Below are positions 33,151-41,679 of a stretch of DNA of 64,000 bases, piece after piece. The notes under the pieces were generated by a model that ran no database searches, had not been told where the DNA came from, and saw only the letters and a list, made by a program, of their open reading frames with translations. Every line of letters starts with the position of its first letter. Within the stretch, counting starts at the first letter, position 1. The DNA comes from UMGS172 sp045546915 (GTDB lineage: Bacteria; Bacillota; Clostridia; Oscillospirales; Acutalibacteraceae), in the NCBI GenBank assembly GCA_045546915.1, contig JAZQDU010000027.1:124001-188000 (forward strand). Direction: 5' to 3'. Made by a program: the position numbers and the translations under genes.

Positions 33151-35232
33151 TTATTCTGTTTTCAGATTATCAAACACAAATCTAAAGAAATCCTCATTCA
33201 TCATCTTTAGTGACGCTGTATAACGCGATTTGGTTACCGCAATACAGTAATCAAGATATTGCTGTTTTTGTTCATCAGTCAAACTTTCGGAAGCCGACAG
33301 CCACTCGGCTTCACCGCTACCTGAATCATACTTGACCATATCGGTAATAAAACTCTTATTGTAAAGCATGGCGATATGAATATTATCCGAGAAAATATCA
33401 ACACCCGGCAAAAGTCTTGAATCATACTCAAACCCAAAGAGATTAAGCACGGTTGGAATTATATCAACGTTGCAACAAGCCGTATCAACCTGCACAGGTT
33501 CCATTCCACCGCACCACATAATGCAAGAAGACTCATATTTTTCAAAGGTCTGGTCAACCTTATGGCCTGCTATAGAGTTGAGTGCCTGCGAATTTAGATA
33601 ATACGGATAATGGTCGCCGGTAATGACTATCATGGTTTTATCGAGCTTGCCTGCCTGCTGTAATCTTTCAACGAGATACGTCATTGCTTTTTCAAGCTCG
33701 TAATTTGCCGAAAGATAATAAACTGCCTGCTCATGCAGTTCGCGGTCACCCAAAAGTTCGCGCACAGTATCGAGATTTTTGACAGCTATCGGGTTATCCT
33801 CCGAATACGGTCCGTGACCGGAGAAGGTCATATAATAGGCATGGAACTGCTCTTTGGTGATAAAATCATCAACCGACTGTTCCATCATTTCAAGGTCGGA
33901 TGACGGCCACCAACTGGTGAATTTCATACCGTTTTCGCCACCCATAAACCTTGTTGTGGTATAACCGAGGTTTGGATGTGTTTTGTTTCTTGAGTAATAA
34001 TTGCCCTTGTAATTGTGATAGGCAAACGTCTTAATATTGTTGCCCTCGAACATATTGCCCAAAGCAAACGGCAGATATTTATCGGCCGACTGCGGGAAAC
34101 TACCCGCCGCAGAACCTGCGTCAGCATCGCGCGAAACGTCAGGCCAAAGTCCCGTCATAAATGAATATTCGCCGTTAGTTGTGGTGTTTTTATAGGAATT
34201 GTAGAAATTATTAAGCACAAATCCGCCTTGGCTTAACATATAAAGTGTCGGTGTAACTTCGGGGTCAATGGCATATTGGCTGAACGATTCGGCGCAAATG
34301 TATATAAGATTATAATCCTTTAAAACGCCTGTATATTCGTTTTTATTAGTGGAGCTGACACTTGCAAAATAATCACACAGTTCTTGCTTATCCTTATCAT
34401 CGGTAAGGCCTTTAAGACTGTTAAAATCAATGTTTAAAACGTTAGGGCTAATATCTATACCCGTAGAATGTTCAACCTGCGGCATATCGGGAAGTGTGGG
34501 AATATAAAGCGTATTATCCTCTTGCTTATTGTTCTTGCCAAAGAATTTATATCCAACCTCTACTACCGAGTTGGCAAGCACTCCCAAACGGCCGGCAGCC
34601 GTATCACTGTCAACATATTTTGAAAAATATGCAGCATATGCCGAAGCGCCGCCTTTTCCGAACGGAATCAACATTAATACTGCCAAAAACCAAATCAGAA
34701 TTGTACTTAAAAAAGCACCGAGATGCGTAATGGGATGAAGACGTTTAAACCATTTAACAGGTGCTATGCAAGACAAAACAACCGACAACAACACCGGCAC
34801 AAGGCATAAGAATATCCATCCTACCGAGCCCTTAACGGTCGACCACAAAGCCCAGCCGAAATTTTCAACCGCATCGGCACCAAGCCCCATCATCGATACC
34901 GAAAAAACCGAACCGAATATGCGGAAATATATAAGTTGGCTTACGTAAAAAGCAAACGGCAACAACATGATAACGGGTGTTAAAATTCGATTATGTCTGG
35001 CTTTAAACCAACCTGTCAAAGATGCTAAAAACACCGATTCTGCCGGAATAAAAAACAGAAAATAAAGCGAAAACTTTTCAAAACCAATCTGCGAAAGTAA
35101 AAGCACTTCCCAATAAGTAAGCGCAACAAAAAACATTGCGGCATATTTAAGCACCGCAAGTATTTGCCTTTTTATATATGCTTTCATACTGTTTTTCTCA
35201 GTATAAGCATTTGCGTTTCCGGTTTGACTCAT
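33151..35232 (-). CDS. LTA synthase family protein, five-helix form
   Basis: A 693-residue protein with about five N-terminal membrane helices (residues 15-210) and an extracellular sulfatase-fold domain. Active-site residues by motif: Glu in LIYICAESFSQ (about 315), Thr in NTTTNGEYSFMTG (about 350), His in FSGHGPYSE, and Asp-His in VITGDHYPYY (about 540). This matches the LtaS plan, enzymes that polymerise glycerol phosphate from phosphatidylglycerol. It is larger than LtaS because of an insertion between membrane and catalytic parts (residues 210-290). A GAAGGGG site precedes the ATG. Single gene. Confidence 0.86.
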   Translation of the reverse strand: MSQTGNANAYTEKNSMKAYIKRQILAVLKYAAMFFVALTYWEVLLLSQIGFEKFSLYFLFFIPAESVFLASLTGWFKARHNRILTPVIMLLPFAFYVSQLIYFRIFGSVFSVSMMGLGADAVENFGWALWSTVKGSVGWIFLCLVPVLLSVVLSCIAPVKWFKRLHPITHLGAFLSTILIWFLAVLMLIPFGKGGASAYAAYFSKYVDSDTAAGRLGVLANSVVEVGYKFFGKNNKQEDNTLYIPTLPDMPQVEHSTGIDISPNVLNIDFNSLKGLTDDKDKQELCDYFASVSSTNKNEYTGVLKDYNLIYICAESFSQYAIDPEVTPTLYMLSQGGFVLNNFYNSYKNTTTNGEYSFMTGLWPDVSRDADAGSAAGSFPQSADKYLPFALGNMFEGNNIKTFAYHNYKGNYYSRNKTHPNLGYTTTRFMGGENGMKFTSWWPSSDLEMMEQSVDDFITKEQFHAYYMTFSGHGPYSEDNPIAVKNLDTVRELLGDRELHEQAVYYLSANYELEKAMTYLVERLQQAGKLDKTMIVITGDHYPYYLNSQALNSIAGHKVDQTFEKYESSCIMWCGGMEPVQVDTACCNVDIIPTVLNLFGFEYDSRLLPGVDIFSDNIHIAMLYNKSFITDMVKYDSGSGEAEWLSASESLTDEQKQQYLDYCIAVTKSRYTASLKMMNEDFFRFVFDNLKTE

Positions 35233-35325
35233 GATTTTACCCCTTCGTCAAAAAAATCACAGATATTATAACACTTTCTTTTGACAAAAACAATGTTCTT
35301 TTTATAAATTTTTACAAAAAGCATA

Positions 35326-35354
35326 CGCTGTGCATTTTATAAATACACAGCGCA
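35326..35354 (-). terminator. Terminator of cysK
   Basis: CGCTGTG/CACAGCG stem with a 13-base AT loop, minus-strand tail ATGCTTTTTG, directly after the cysK stop. Confidence 0.65.
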
Positions 35355-35358
35355 ATTG

Positions 35359-36288
35359 TCATTTCAAAAACATAGGTGTCGACAAATATCTTTCACCCGT
35401 ATCGGTAAGCAAAACAACAACCGTTTTACCTTTGTTTTCAGGACGTTTTGCAACCTCTACAGCAGCATAAAGTGCTGCACCCGACGAAATACCGCACAGC
35501 ACACCCTCTTTATGAATAGCCTTGCGACCAAACTCATATGCCTGCTCGTCACTCACCGTTATAATCTCGTCGAAAACCGTTGTATCAAGGGTATTAGGTA
35601 TAAAGCCTGCTCCTATACCCTGAAGGCCGTGTGCACCTGCTTCTTTACCCGACAGTACCGCCGAAGCCGAAGGCTCAACCGCAACCACCTTTACATTAGG
35701 ATTACGTGACTTTAAATACTGTCCCACACCCGATATCGTACCGCCTGTACCTACACCAGCAACAAAAATATCCACCTTGCCGTCGGTATCGTTCCATATT
35801 TCGGGGCCGGTTGTAGTACTGTGTGCCAAAGGATTAGCGCTATTATTAAACTGGTCGGGAATGAAACTTTCTTCAATTTCGCTCGCGAGTTCCTTTGCTT
35901 TTTCTATAGCACCCGCCATACCTTTTTTACCGTCGGTCAAAACAATCTCGGCACCGTAAGCCTTTAAAAGATTACGACGTTCAACACTCATGGTGTCGGG
36001 CATGGTGAGTATTAAACGGTATCCTCTCGAAATTGCTACTAATGCAAGACCTATTCCTGTATTACCGCTTGTCGGCTCGATTATCGTGGCACCTTTTTTA
36101 AGTTTACCTTCTGCCTCTGCCTCAAAAATCATGGCCTTTGCCACACGGTCTTTAGCACTGCCCGCAGGATTAAACCCTTCGAGTTTCGCAATTAAAGTCG
36201 ACTGCAAATTTTGAGACTTTTCAATGTTTTCAAGTCTTAACAGCGGTGTATTACCTATTAGTTCACATATATTTGAATAAATTTTCAT
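35359..36288 (-). CDS. cysK: Cysteine synthase (O-acetylserine sulfhydrylase)
   Basis: A 309-residue PLP enzyme making cysteine from O-acetylserine and sulfide. Motifs: NPAGSAKDRVAKAM (Schiff-base Lys), PTSGNTGIGLA (substrate carboxylate loop), GVGTGGTISGVGQYL (phosphate-binding glycine loop) and GISSGAALYAAVEV (pyridine-nitrogen Ser). Length is normal. Weak AGGGTG site at the ATG. It is a single-gene unit, divergent from nadA; no cysE is adjacent and no T-box or SAM riboswitch is seen upstream. Confidence 0.95.
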   Translation of the reverse strand: MKIYSNICELIGNTPLLRLENIEKSQNLQSTLIAKLEGFNPAGSAKDRVAKAMIFEAEAEGKLKKGATIIEPTSGNTGIGLALVAISRGYRLILTMPDTMSVERRNLLKAYGAEIVLTDGKKGMAGAIEKAKELASEIEESFIPDQFNNSANPLAHSTTTGPEIWNDTDGKVDIFVAGVGTGGTISGVGQYLKSRNPNVKVVAVEPSASAVLSGKEAGAHGLQGIGAGFIPNTLDTTVFDEIITVSDEQAYEFGRKAIHKEGVLCGISSGAALYAAVEVAKRPENKGKTVVVLLTDTGERYLSTPMFLK

Positions 36289-36369
36289 AAAATCACCCTA
36301 CTTCGATTTCAAACTAAATTATACCACCGCAAAAATACTCTGTCAATCAAAAGGAATAGTATTAATCGC

Positions 36370-36398
36370 TTTACAAAACGGTAAAACAATGATAAAAT
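36370..36398 (+). promoter_or_regulatory. nadA-mnmA promoter
   Basis: TTTACA (36370-36375), 17-base spacer, TAAAAT (36393-36398), 30 bases before nadA. Confidence 0.65.
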
Positions 36399-36427
36399 AT
36401 AATAAGTATGTTTACGAGGTGTAAAAT

Positions 36428-37342
36428 ATGACCGTACGAGAAATGCAAGACCTTATTTTAAGGCTTAAAAAAGAAAAAGACATTTGTATATTAGCACATT
36501 CTTACGTTGCGCGTGAAATTACCGAAATTGCCGATTTTGTGGGCGATTCTTTCGGCCTTAGCGAGCAAGCCGCCAAAGCACCGCAAAAGACAATTATTAT
36601 GTGCGGAGTGCGTTTCATGGCAGAAACTGTCAAGATACTCTCTCCCAAAAAAAAGGTTATTCTGTCTCAAGTGGGTGCCGGTTGCCCTATGGCAGAACAA
36701 ATCTCGAAAGAAACTGTTCTTGAACTTAAAAAGCAGTACCCAGAGAGTGCAGTAGTAGCATACATAAACACTTCGGCTTCACTCAAAACCGTTTGCGACG
36801 TATGTGTAACCTCTGCATCAGCACTTAAAATTTGCAAAAGCATCCCTCAAAAAGATATAATTTTTGTGCCCGACATTAATTTGGGGACCTATATTGCCAA
36901 TAAATGTCCCGAAAAGAATGTCATCACAATAAACGGGGGTTGCCCCTACCACGCGAGCGTTAGCGAGGCCGACGTACTTAAAGCACGTCAAAACCACCCC
37001 AACGCGCTGTTACTTGTGCATCCTGAATGTAAACCGGAGGTTGTAAAACACGCCGATTTTGTTGGAAGTACCACGGCTATTATAGATTATGCCGAAAAAA
37101 GCCAAAATGACCAATTTATTATCGGTACCGAAAACAGCATCGTTGAACACTTGCAGTACGAATGTCCCGACAAACAATTTTTTGCACTTTCGGCGGGACT
37201 TATCTGCCGCGATATGAAACTGACCACCCTCCCTGATGTTTTAGGTTGTGTTTTGGGCAACAGCGGAGAAGAGATTGTATTGCCTGACGAAACGCTGCTC
37301 GCTGCCAAAAACTGTATTGACGAAATGTTGAGGTTGGGCTGA
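36428..37342 (+). CDS. nadA: Quinolinate synthase A
   Basis: A 304-residue [4Fe-4S] enzyme joining iminoaspartate and dihydroxyacetone phosphate to quinolinate for de novo NAD synthesis. The three cluster cysteines fit MCGVRFMAET (near 57-66), HPECKPEVV (near 200) and the late ECPDKQFF/LICRDM region; AHSYVAREITEIADFVGDS opens the protein and GCPYHASVSEADV is another block. GAGGTG lies upstream of the ATG. nadB and nadC are not in the window, so the pathway is either split or incomplete. Its stop shares one base with the mnmA start. Confidence 0.94.
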   Translation: MTVREMQDLILRLKKEKDICILAHSYVAREITEIADFVGDSFGLSEQAAKAPQKTIIMCGVRFMAETVKILSPKKKVILSQVGAGCPMAEQISKETVLELKKQYPESAVVAYINTSASLKTVCDVCVTSASALKICKSIPQKDIIFVPDINLGTYIANKCPEKNVITINGGCPYHASVSEADVLKARQNHPNALLLVHPECKPEVVKHADFVGSTTAIIDYAEKSQNDQFIIGTENSIVEHLQYECPDKQFFALSAGLICRDMKLTTLPDVLGCVLGNSGEEIVLPDETLLAAKNCIDEMLRLG

Positions 37343-38364
37343 TGGCAAAAGCATTAATAGCAATGAGTGGCGGGGTTGACTCAAGCGTCGCCGCATACCT
37401 TGCAATTAAACAAGGATTTGATTGCATAGGTGCCACCATGCGCCTTTTAGACGGGCACGACAAAAACATTGCCGACGCCGAATCGGTTTGCAATAAATTA
37501 GGTATCCCTTTTCACTCGTTTGATATGCGGCAGGAATTTAAAGATTGTGTAATAAGTGATTTTGTAACCACGTTCGAAAACGGCGAAACACCAAATCCTT
37601 GCGTTTTATGCAATAAGCAGTTTAAATTTGGCGCACTTTTTGAAAAGGCAAAAGAACTGGGCTGTGATACTATTATAACCGGTCATTACGCAAAAATAGA
37701 TAAAGAAAACGGCACTGCAAAACTAAAAAAAGCAGAAAACAAAGCCAAAGACCAATCATATTTTTTATATTCTTTGCCAAGCGAAATACTGCCTTGCATC
37801 CACTTCCCGTTGGGTGAATACAGTAAAGAAGAAATACGCAAAATTGCCGAAGATTTAGGGTTTGTTACCGCCAAAAAGAAGGACAGTCAGGATATTTGTT
37901 TTGTGCCAAACGGTGACTATGCCTCGGTTATAACAAACTATACGGGAAAACAATATAAAAATGGCAATTTTATTGATGTAAACGGTCAAAAAATCGGCGA
38001 ACACAAAGGCATTATCCACTACACTATAGGTCAACGTAAAGGTTTAGGCGTTGCCTTTGGCAAACCGATGTACGTTGGCAATAAAAACGCAGAGCGCAAC
38101 GAAATCACCCTTTGTGAAGACGGCGAACTTTATAATGACACCCTAACCGCCCGAAACTTTAATTGGCTTGTGCCTACCTTTAGCACTGAATTTAACTGTA
38201 AAGCCCGAATTCGATATCGTCACGAAGAGCAACCCGCTAAGGTTATAATAAACGGTGAAACCATAATAATTAAGTTTGACTCACCGCAACGTGCTATAAC
38301 CTCAGGGCAATCGGTAGTGCTTTACGACGGCGACACTGTACTCGGCGGTGGAATAATTAATTAA
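37342..38364 (+). CDS. mnmA: tRNA-specific 2-thiouridylase
   Basis: A 340-residue PP-loop enzyme that thiolates U34 of tRNA-Lys, -Glu and -Gln. Motifs: AMSGGVDSSVAAY (ATP pyrophosphatase loop), TPNPCVLCNKQFKFG (first catalytic Cys, near residue 87), ITGHYAKI, DQSYFLYSL, KDSQDICFVPNGDY (second Cys, near residue 187), and the C-terminal beta-barrel with TIGQRKGLG. Somewhat shorter than many MnmA. The start overlaps the nadA stop by one base (TGATG), implying coupled translation. Confidence 0.95.
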   Translation: MAKALIAMSGGVDSSVAAYLAIKQGFDCIGATMRLLDGHDKNIADAESVCNKLGIPFHSFDMRQEFKDCVISDFVTTFENGETPNPCVLCNKQFKFGALFEKAKELGCDTIITGHYAKIDKENGTAKLKKAENKAKDQSYFLYSLPSEILPCIHFPLGEYSKEEIRKIAEDLGFVTAKKKDSQDICFVPNGDYASVITNYTGKQYKNGNFIDVNGQKIGEHKGIIHYTIGQRKGLGVAFGKPMYVGNKNAERNEITLCEDGELYNDTLTARNFNWLVPTFSTEFNCKARIRYRHEEQPAKVIINGETIIIKFDSPQRAITSGQSVVLYDGDTVLGGGIIN

Positions 38365-38365
38365 A

Positions 38366-38406
38366 AAAAACGGAAACAACTTTGAAAAGTTGTTTCCGTT
38401 TTAATT
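38366..38406. terminator. Bidirectional terminator after mnmA
   Basis: AAACGGAAACAACTTT pairs perfectly with AAAGTTGTTTCCGTTT across GA, T-rich on both sides. Confidence 0.93.
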
Positions 38407-38414
38407 TAATTGGC

Positions 38415-40157
38415 TTAATTTTGTCCATATGTAATAGTGGAACCGGGTTTTTGGTATACTTTTACCCATTCGATTTCATAAGGTGCCGGCCATTGTGCAA
38501 CTTCGTCAACCGTAGCCTGCTCGGTAAGTTCAACACCTACAAACAACGAAAGATAAAGTTCCTTATTAAGGTAATCGTATTTTTTTGCCGTAGTCTCAAT
38601 AGTTCCATATGGCAAACCGTCAATAAAGAAGCGAATATAATCGTCGGTCCACTCTACACCATAGGTGTGGTACTCAGAATCATTAAGTTGTTTATCGTAC
38701 TGAAGATTGCCCGAACGATAACCGTCTAAATACGAAGGCTCAATAAGTTGAGGATATTCCATATAATACTTGTCATAATCCATCTCGCCTATACTTGCAA
38801 AAATCATCTGCTTAGAGGCTAAGGAATTAAACACGTCTATCTGGGTTACTGTGTCTTTTTCATTCTTAAGGTCCATAAGCATCATTTTAACCCAATATCC
38901 GGGAGCCGTTCTGAACCTTGCTTTCAATTCAACGTATCCGTGTTTAAAACTCATGTTATTATGGGTATCCAGCCAACCTGAATAATATCCCTCACTTCCC
39001 AAATGGGTTGAAATAATAAGGTTGCCATTCATTATCGATACGTTTTTAGGACGATAATACATAATAGAGGGTGCAATGCCGTAAGACGGTATCTCGGTGT
39101 CGTTTACGTTCCATTTTGAAGTATCAATGGTTGATAACTCAAAATCGTCGGTATATACGAGCGAGTACCCCTCAAAAAGATTATCGCTATACTGATTAAT
39201 GCTTCCTGTCTTGCAGTACCCGTAGCCCAAATGTACCGGTTCGGCGGTTACCGCTGCATTGCTTATCATATTAGCAAACAGCGAAACTGCAGCCGAAGTT
39301 GCTTCGACCTGACCGCCTCTTAAAATCAATTTAGTGCCGTACTGAACAAGTGCGAACCGCTTGGTGGAGTAGAACGAGGTGATGGCTGTTTCGCCACGTC
39401 CGACAATGTCACCAATTAAAATCTCGTACGTCGACTCCTCAACAGTATCGGTAATAAGCGGAACGGTCACTCCCGTAGCATTTTCGATAGCCTTTACAAG
39501 TTTTTCGGCGTTCATGCGCTCCATATACGACGGCGCCGACGGCAAAACAACGGTATACTGAACAATATTTACATCGTCTATGGTAACAACCGGCGAATCG
39601 GAACGTTCGCTCAAATAAAGATAACTATAGTTGCCGTCAAAAACCTCTTTAGGGTCAGAAGCCATGATATTTTCAACCAAATACTTAAAGGCTTCCTCTC
39701 TGCCGAATTTTGACATCCAGTTAACCGTCAAAATGTTGCCGTAAGAACGGAACAAATAATCATAATAATTGTTACTGCGAATACGGCCCATGATATCAAC
39801 CGATTTTTCAGATTCGGCATACATGGTAACGCCCAAAACTATACGCTTTTGATTTTCATCCGTAATGGTAAGCGTATCAGGACATATCTGGAACGTTGCG
39901 TTTACAGTGCTTGAAAGCGTTTCAAGCAGGTCGACACATGCGTCAAGTTCAGCATAACTTGCCGAATCGTTATACACAAGCAAGTAATCGCACTTAATCT
40001 TATCGGTTGAATCGATAATCATTTCATACTTGTTGGCACGATTGGCACCAATGCTTACAGTGTTGGTGCTATCCTTTTTACCGCAAGCGGTAAGTGACAA
40101 CAAAACCAAAACAACCGCCAACACAAAACTTTTTATTCTAATAAACTTTAAATTCAA
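38415..40157 (-). CDS. Lipoprotein with catalytically altered GH16-like domain
   Basis: A 580-residue lipoprotein: lipobox SLTAC (Cys near residue 25). Residues 45-320 form a region of unknown type with repeated alpha/beta character (two segments around MYAESEKSVDIMGR and YEILIGDIVGRGETAI, resembling each other). Residues about 335-575 form a laminarinase-like jelly roll of glycoside hydrolase family 16: DDFELSTIDTSKWNV, FKHGYVELKARFRTAPGYW, YHTYGVEWTDDYIRFFIDG. Where active enzymes have ExDxxE this one reads QIDVFN, so nucleophile and acid/base are both replaced. It is likely a glycan-binding surface protein. Start is TTG at 40157 with AAGGTG upstream. Confidence 0.8.
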   Translation of the reverse strand: MNLKFIRIKSFVLAVVLVLLSLTACGKKDSTNTVSIGANRANKYEMIIDSTDKIKCDYLLVYNDSASYAELDACVDLLETLSSTVNATFQICPDTLTITDENQKRIVLGVTMYAESEKSVDIMGRIRSNNYYDYLFRSYGNILTVNWMSKFGREEAFKYLVENIMASDPKEVFDGNYSYLYLSERSDSPVVTIDDVNIVQYTVVLPSAPSYMERMNAEKLVKAIENATGVTVPLITDTVEESTYEILIGDIVGRGETAITSFYSTKRFALVQYGTKLILRGGQVEATSAAVSLFANMISNAAVTAEPVHLGYGYCKTGSINQYSDNLFEGYSLVYTDDFELSTIDTSKWNVNDTEIPSYGIAPSIMYYRPKNVSIMNGNLIISTHLGSEGYYSGWLDTHNNMSFKHGYVELKARFRTAPGYWVKMMLMDLKNEKDTVTQIDVFNSLASKQMIFASIGEMDYDKYYMEYPQLIEPSYLDGYRSGNLQYDKQLNDSEYHTYGVEWTDDYIRFFIDGLPYGTIETTAKKYDYLNKELYLSLFVGVELTEQATVDEVAQWPAPYEIEWVKVYQKPGSTITYGQN

Positions 40158-40267
40158 AACTACACCTTCCGTGAAAAGGGCTAACCCTATGTATATACTT
40201 TATTACTATTATTTTACTATACTGCAAAATTCCCGTCAAGCAGTATATTTTTACAATATTGTTAACA

Positions 40268-40822
40268 TCACAAATATTTACTCATTGTCTCTTCGGCAGC
40301 CAAAATCACTTTTTCGGTAGTTTCCTTAACTGAACTCGGTAATTTTTTCTTTTCTTTCGGTTTTGATGCAACCTTACTATAAAGGCAGGATGTGGTACCT
40401 GCACACAACGTTTTATAATCACTCGATTCTAATTTATATGTAAAAGCGTCACTTCGCATGGCAGTATCGCACAACGCACGCGACATACGGTATGCTTCAA
40501 CCTCGGCAATATCACTAAGCAACTCATATACGTCTTTGTTATGCTCTCTTGAAGCCTTTAAAATTCGGTCTATCGCCAAAGCCTCAGGCTCAACCTCGTA
40601 AATACCGGGATTTTTAAGTTCACTCTTACCCAAAAGATAATCGCAACTTACCGAATAATATTCGGCAATACGAAGTAAAAAATCAAGTCCACATTCTCTT
40701 ATTCCGTTTTCGTAATGTGATAAAAGTGCCGGCGAAATGCCAAGTTCGGCAGCCGCCTGTTTTTGAGATATTCCCCTTTGACGACGCAGTTTAGATAACA
40801 TTTGCGGAAATTTACAAAGCAT
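40268..40822 (-). CDS. XRE-family regulator with C-terminal extension
   Basis: A 184-residue protein. Residues 8-70 are a Cro/C1 HTH (LSKLRRQRGISQKQAAAELG, SPALLSHYENGIREC, YYSVSCDYLLGKSE). The following 110 residues are helical with no recognised ligand domain, ending in KVILAAEETMSKYL. An AGAGG site lies nine bases before the ATG. It is divergent from a histidine phosphatase gene, and the intergenic DNA carries palindromes that could be its operator. Confidence 0.85.
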   Translation of the reverse strand: MLCKFPQMLSKLRRQRGISQKQAAAELGISPALLSHYENGIRECGLDFLLRIAEYYSVSCDYLLGKSELKNPGIYEVEPEALAIDRILKASREHNKDVYELLSDIAEVEAYRMSRALCDTAMRSDAFTYKLESSDYKTLCAGTTSCLYSKVASKPKEKKKLPSSVKETTEKVILAAEETMSKYL

Positions 40823-40891
40823 TTTATTAAACCTCTCTTGAATTTATAACGTAAATCTATTACAATGATTATAGTATATTTTATAGGTTTT

Positions 40892-40920
40892 GTATATCGT
40901 GAAAATATACAAACTGTATA
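40892..40920. promoter_or_regulatory. Overlapping palindromes in divergent promoter region
   Basis: GTATAT-N7-ATATAC (40892-40910) overlaps TATACA-AAC-TGTATA (40906-40920). Such AT palindromes between an XRE gene and its divergent neighbour are good operator candidates. I see no clean -35/-10 pair here. Confidence 0.45.
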
Positions 40921-40951
40921 GTAGTTTTTAGTGCAAAGTAGGAGAGAACTT

Positions 40952-41614
40952 ATGAAAAGTTATATTATACACTTCATCCGTCACGGAATTACCGAAGCAA
41001 ACCTTGACGGGCGATACATTGGTGTTACCGATATCCCGCTATCATCGGTCGGCGTCGAGCAACTTGAAGGCATCAAAAACGAAGGGTTTATTCCCAATGT
41101 CGGTCTTGTATTTACGGGGCCTTTGTCACGTTGTGTGGAATCGGCAGAAATACTCTATCCGAACGTCAAGCCTATTATAATTGACGAATTGACCGAATAT
41201 AATTTTGGCGAATTTGAAAACAAGACCGCTATAGAACTTGACGGGACCGAAGAATACGGCAAATGGATTTCGGGCGTAACGCCCTGCCCGCCCGGCGGTG
41301 AAGACTCGCGCGAGTTTACAACCCGCATTTGTCAAGGCTTAAATAAAACGGTGCGAAAAATGATGGAATTAGGCATTTTTGAGGCATCGGCGGTTGTTCA
41401 CGGTGGAGTTATGATGTCACTTTTTGCCGCCTGCGGACTCCCGAGAAAGCGTGCTGTAGAATGGACCTGCGACCCCGGAACAGGTTACACCGCCCGCATA
41501 ACACCGTCACTTTACGGCAAAAGCGGTATTATAGAGATTATCAACACAATTCCTGCGTTACCCCAAGTGGAAGAAGAGTATGAAGAACCCGACTGGGAAT
41601 CAGAAGAATATTGA
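40952..41614 (+). CDS. Histidine phosphatase family protein
   Basis: A 220-residue branch-1 histidine phosphatase. The catalytic signature is FIRHGITEANLDGRYIG at the N-terminus; Arg in GPLSRCVESAEI, Glu in LTEYNFGEFENKT, and the second His in VVHGGVMMSLF complete the site. The size and motif spacing fit alpha-ribazole phosphatase/phosphoglycerate-mutase-like proteins, but no cobalamin gene is near, so the substrate is open. The C-terminus is strongly acidic (EEEYEEPDWESEEY). The ATG at 40952 has AGGAGAG upstream. Confidence 0.85.
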   Translation: MKSYIIHFIRHGITEANLDGRYIGVTDIPLSSVGVEQLEGIKNEGFIPNVGLVFTGPLSRCVESAEILYPNVKPIIIDELTEYNFGEFENKTAIELDGTEEYGKWISGVTPCPPGGEDSREFTTRICQGLNKTVRKMMELGIFEASAVVHGGVMMSLFAACGLPRKRAVEWTCDPGTGYTARITPSLYGKSGIIEIINTIPALPQVEEEYEEPDWESEEY

Positions 41615-41630
41615 CTTTAATATGCATAAA

Positions 41631-41670
41631 AAAAGCGGTTGTTTCGTTTGTCCGAAACAACCGCTTTGAT
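41631..41670. terminator. Bidirectional terminator between the phosphatase and tsf
   Basis: AAAAGCGGTTGTTTCG pairs with CGAAACAACCGCTTT around TTTGTC; suitable T runs on both strands. Confidence 0.92.
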
Positions 41671-41679
41671 TTTAATAAA

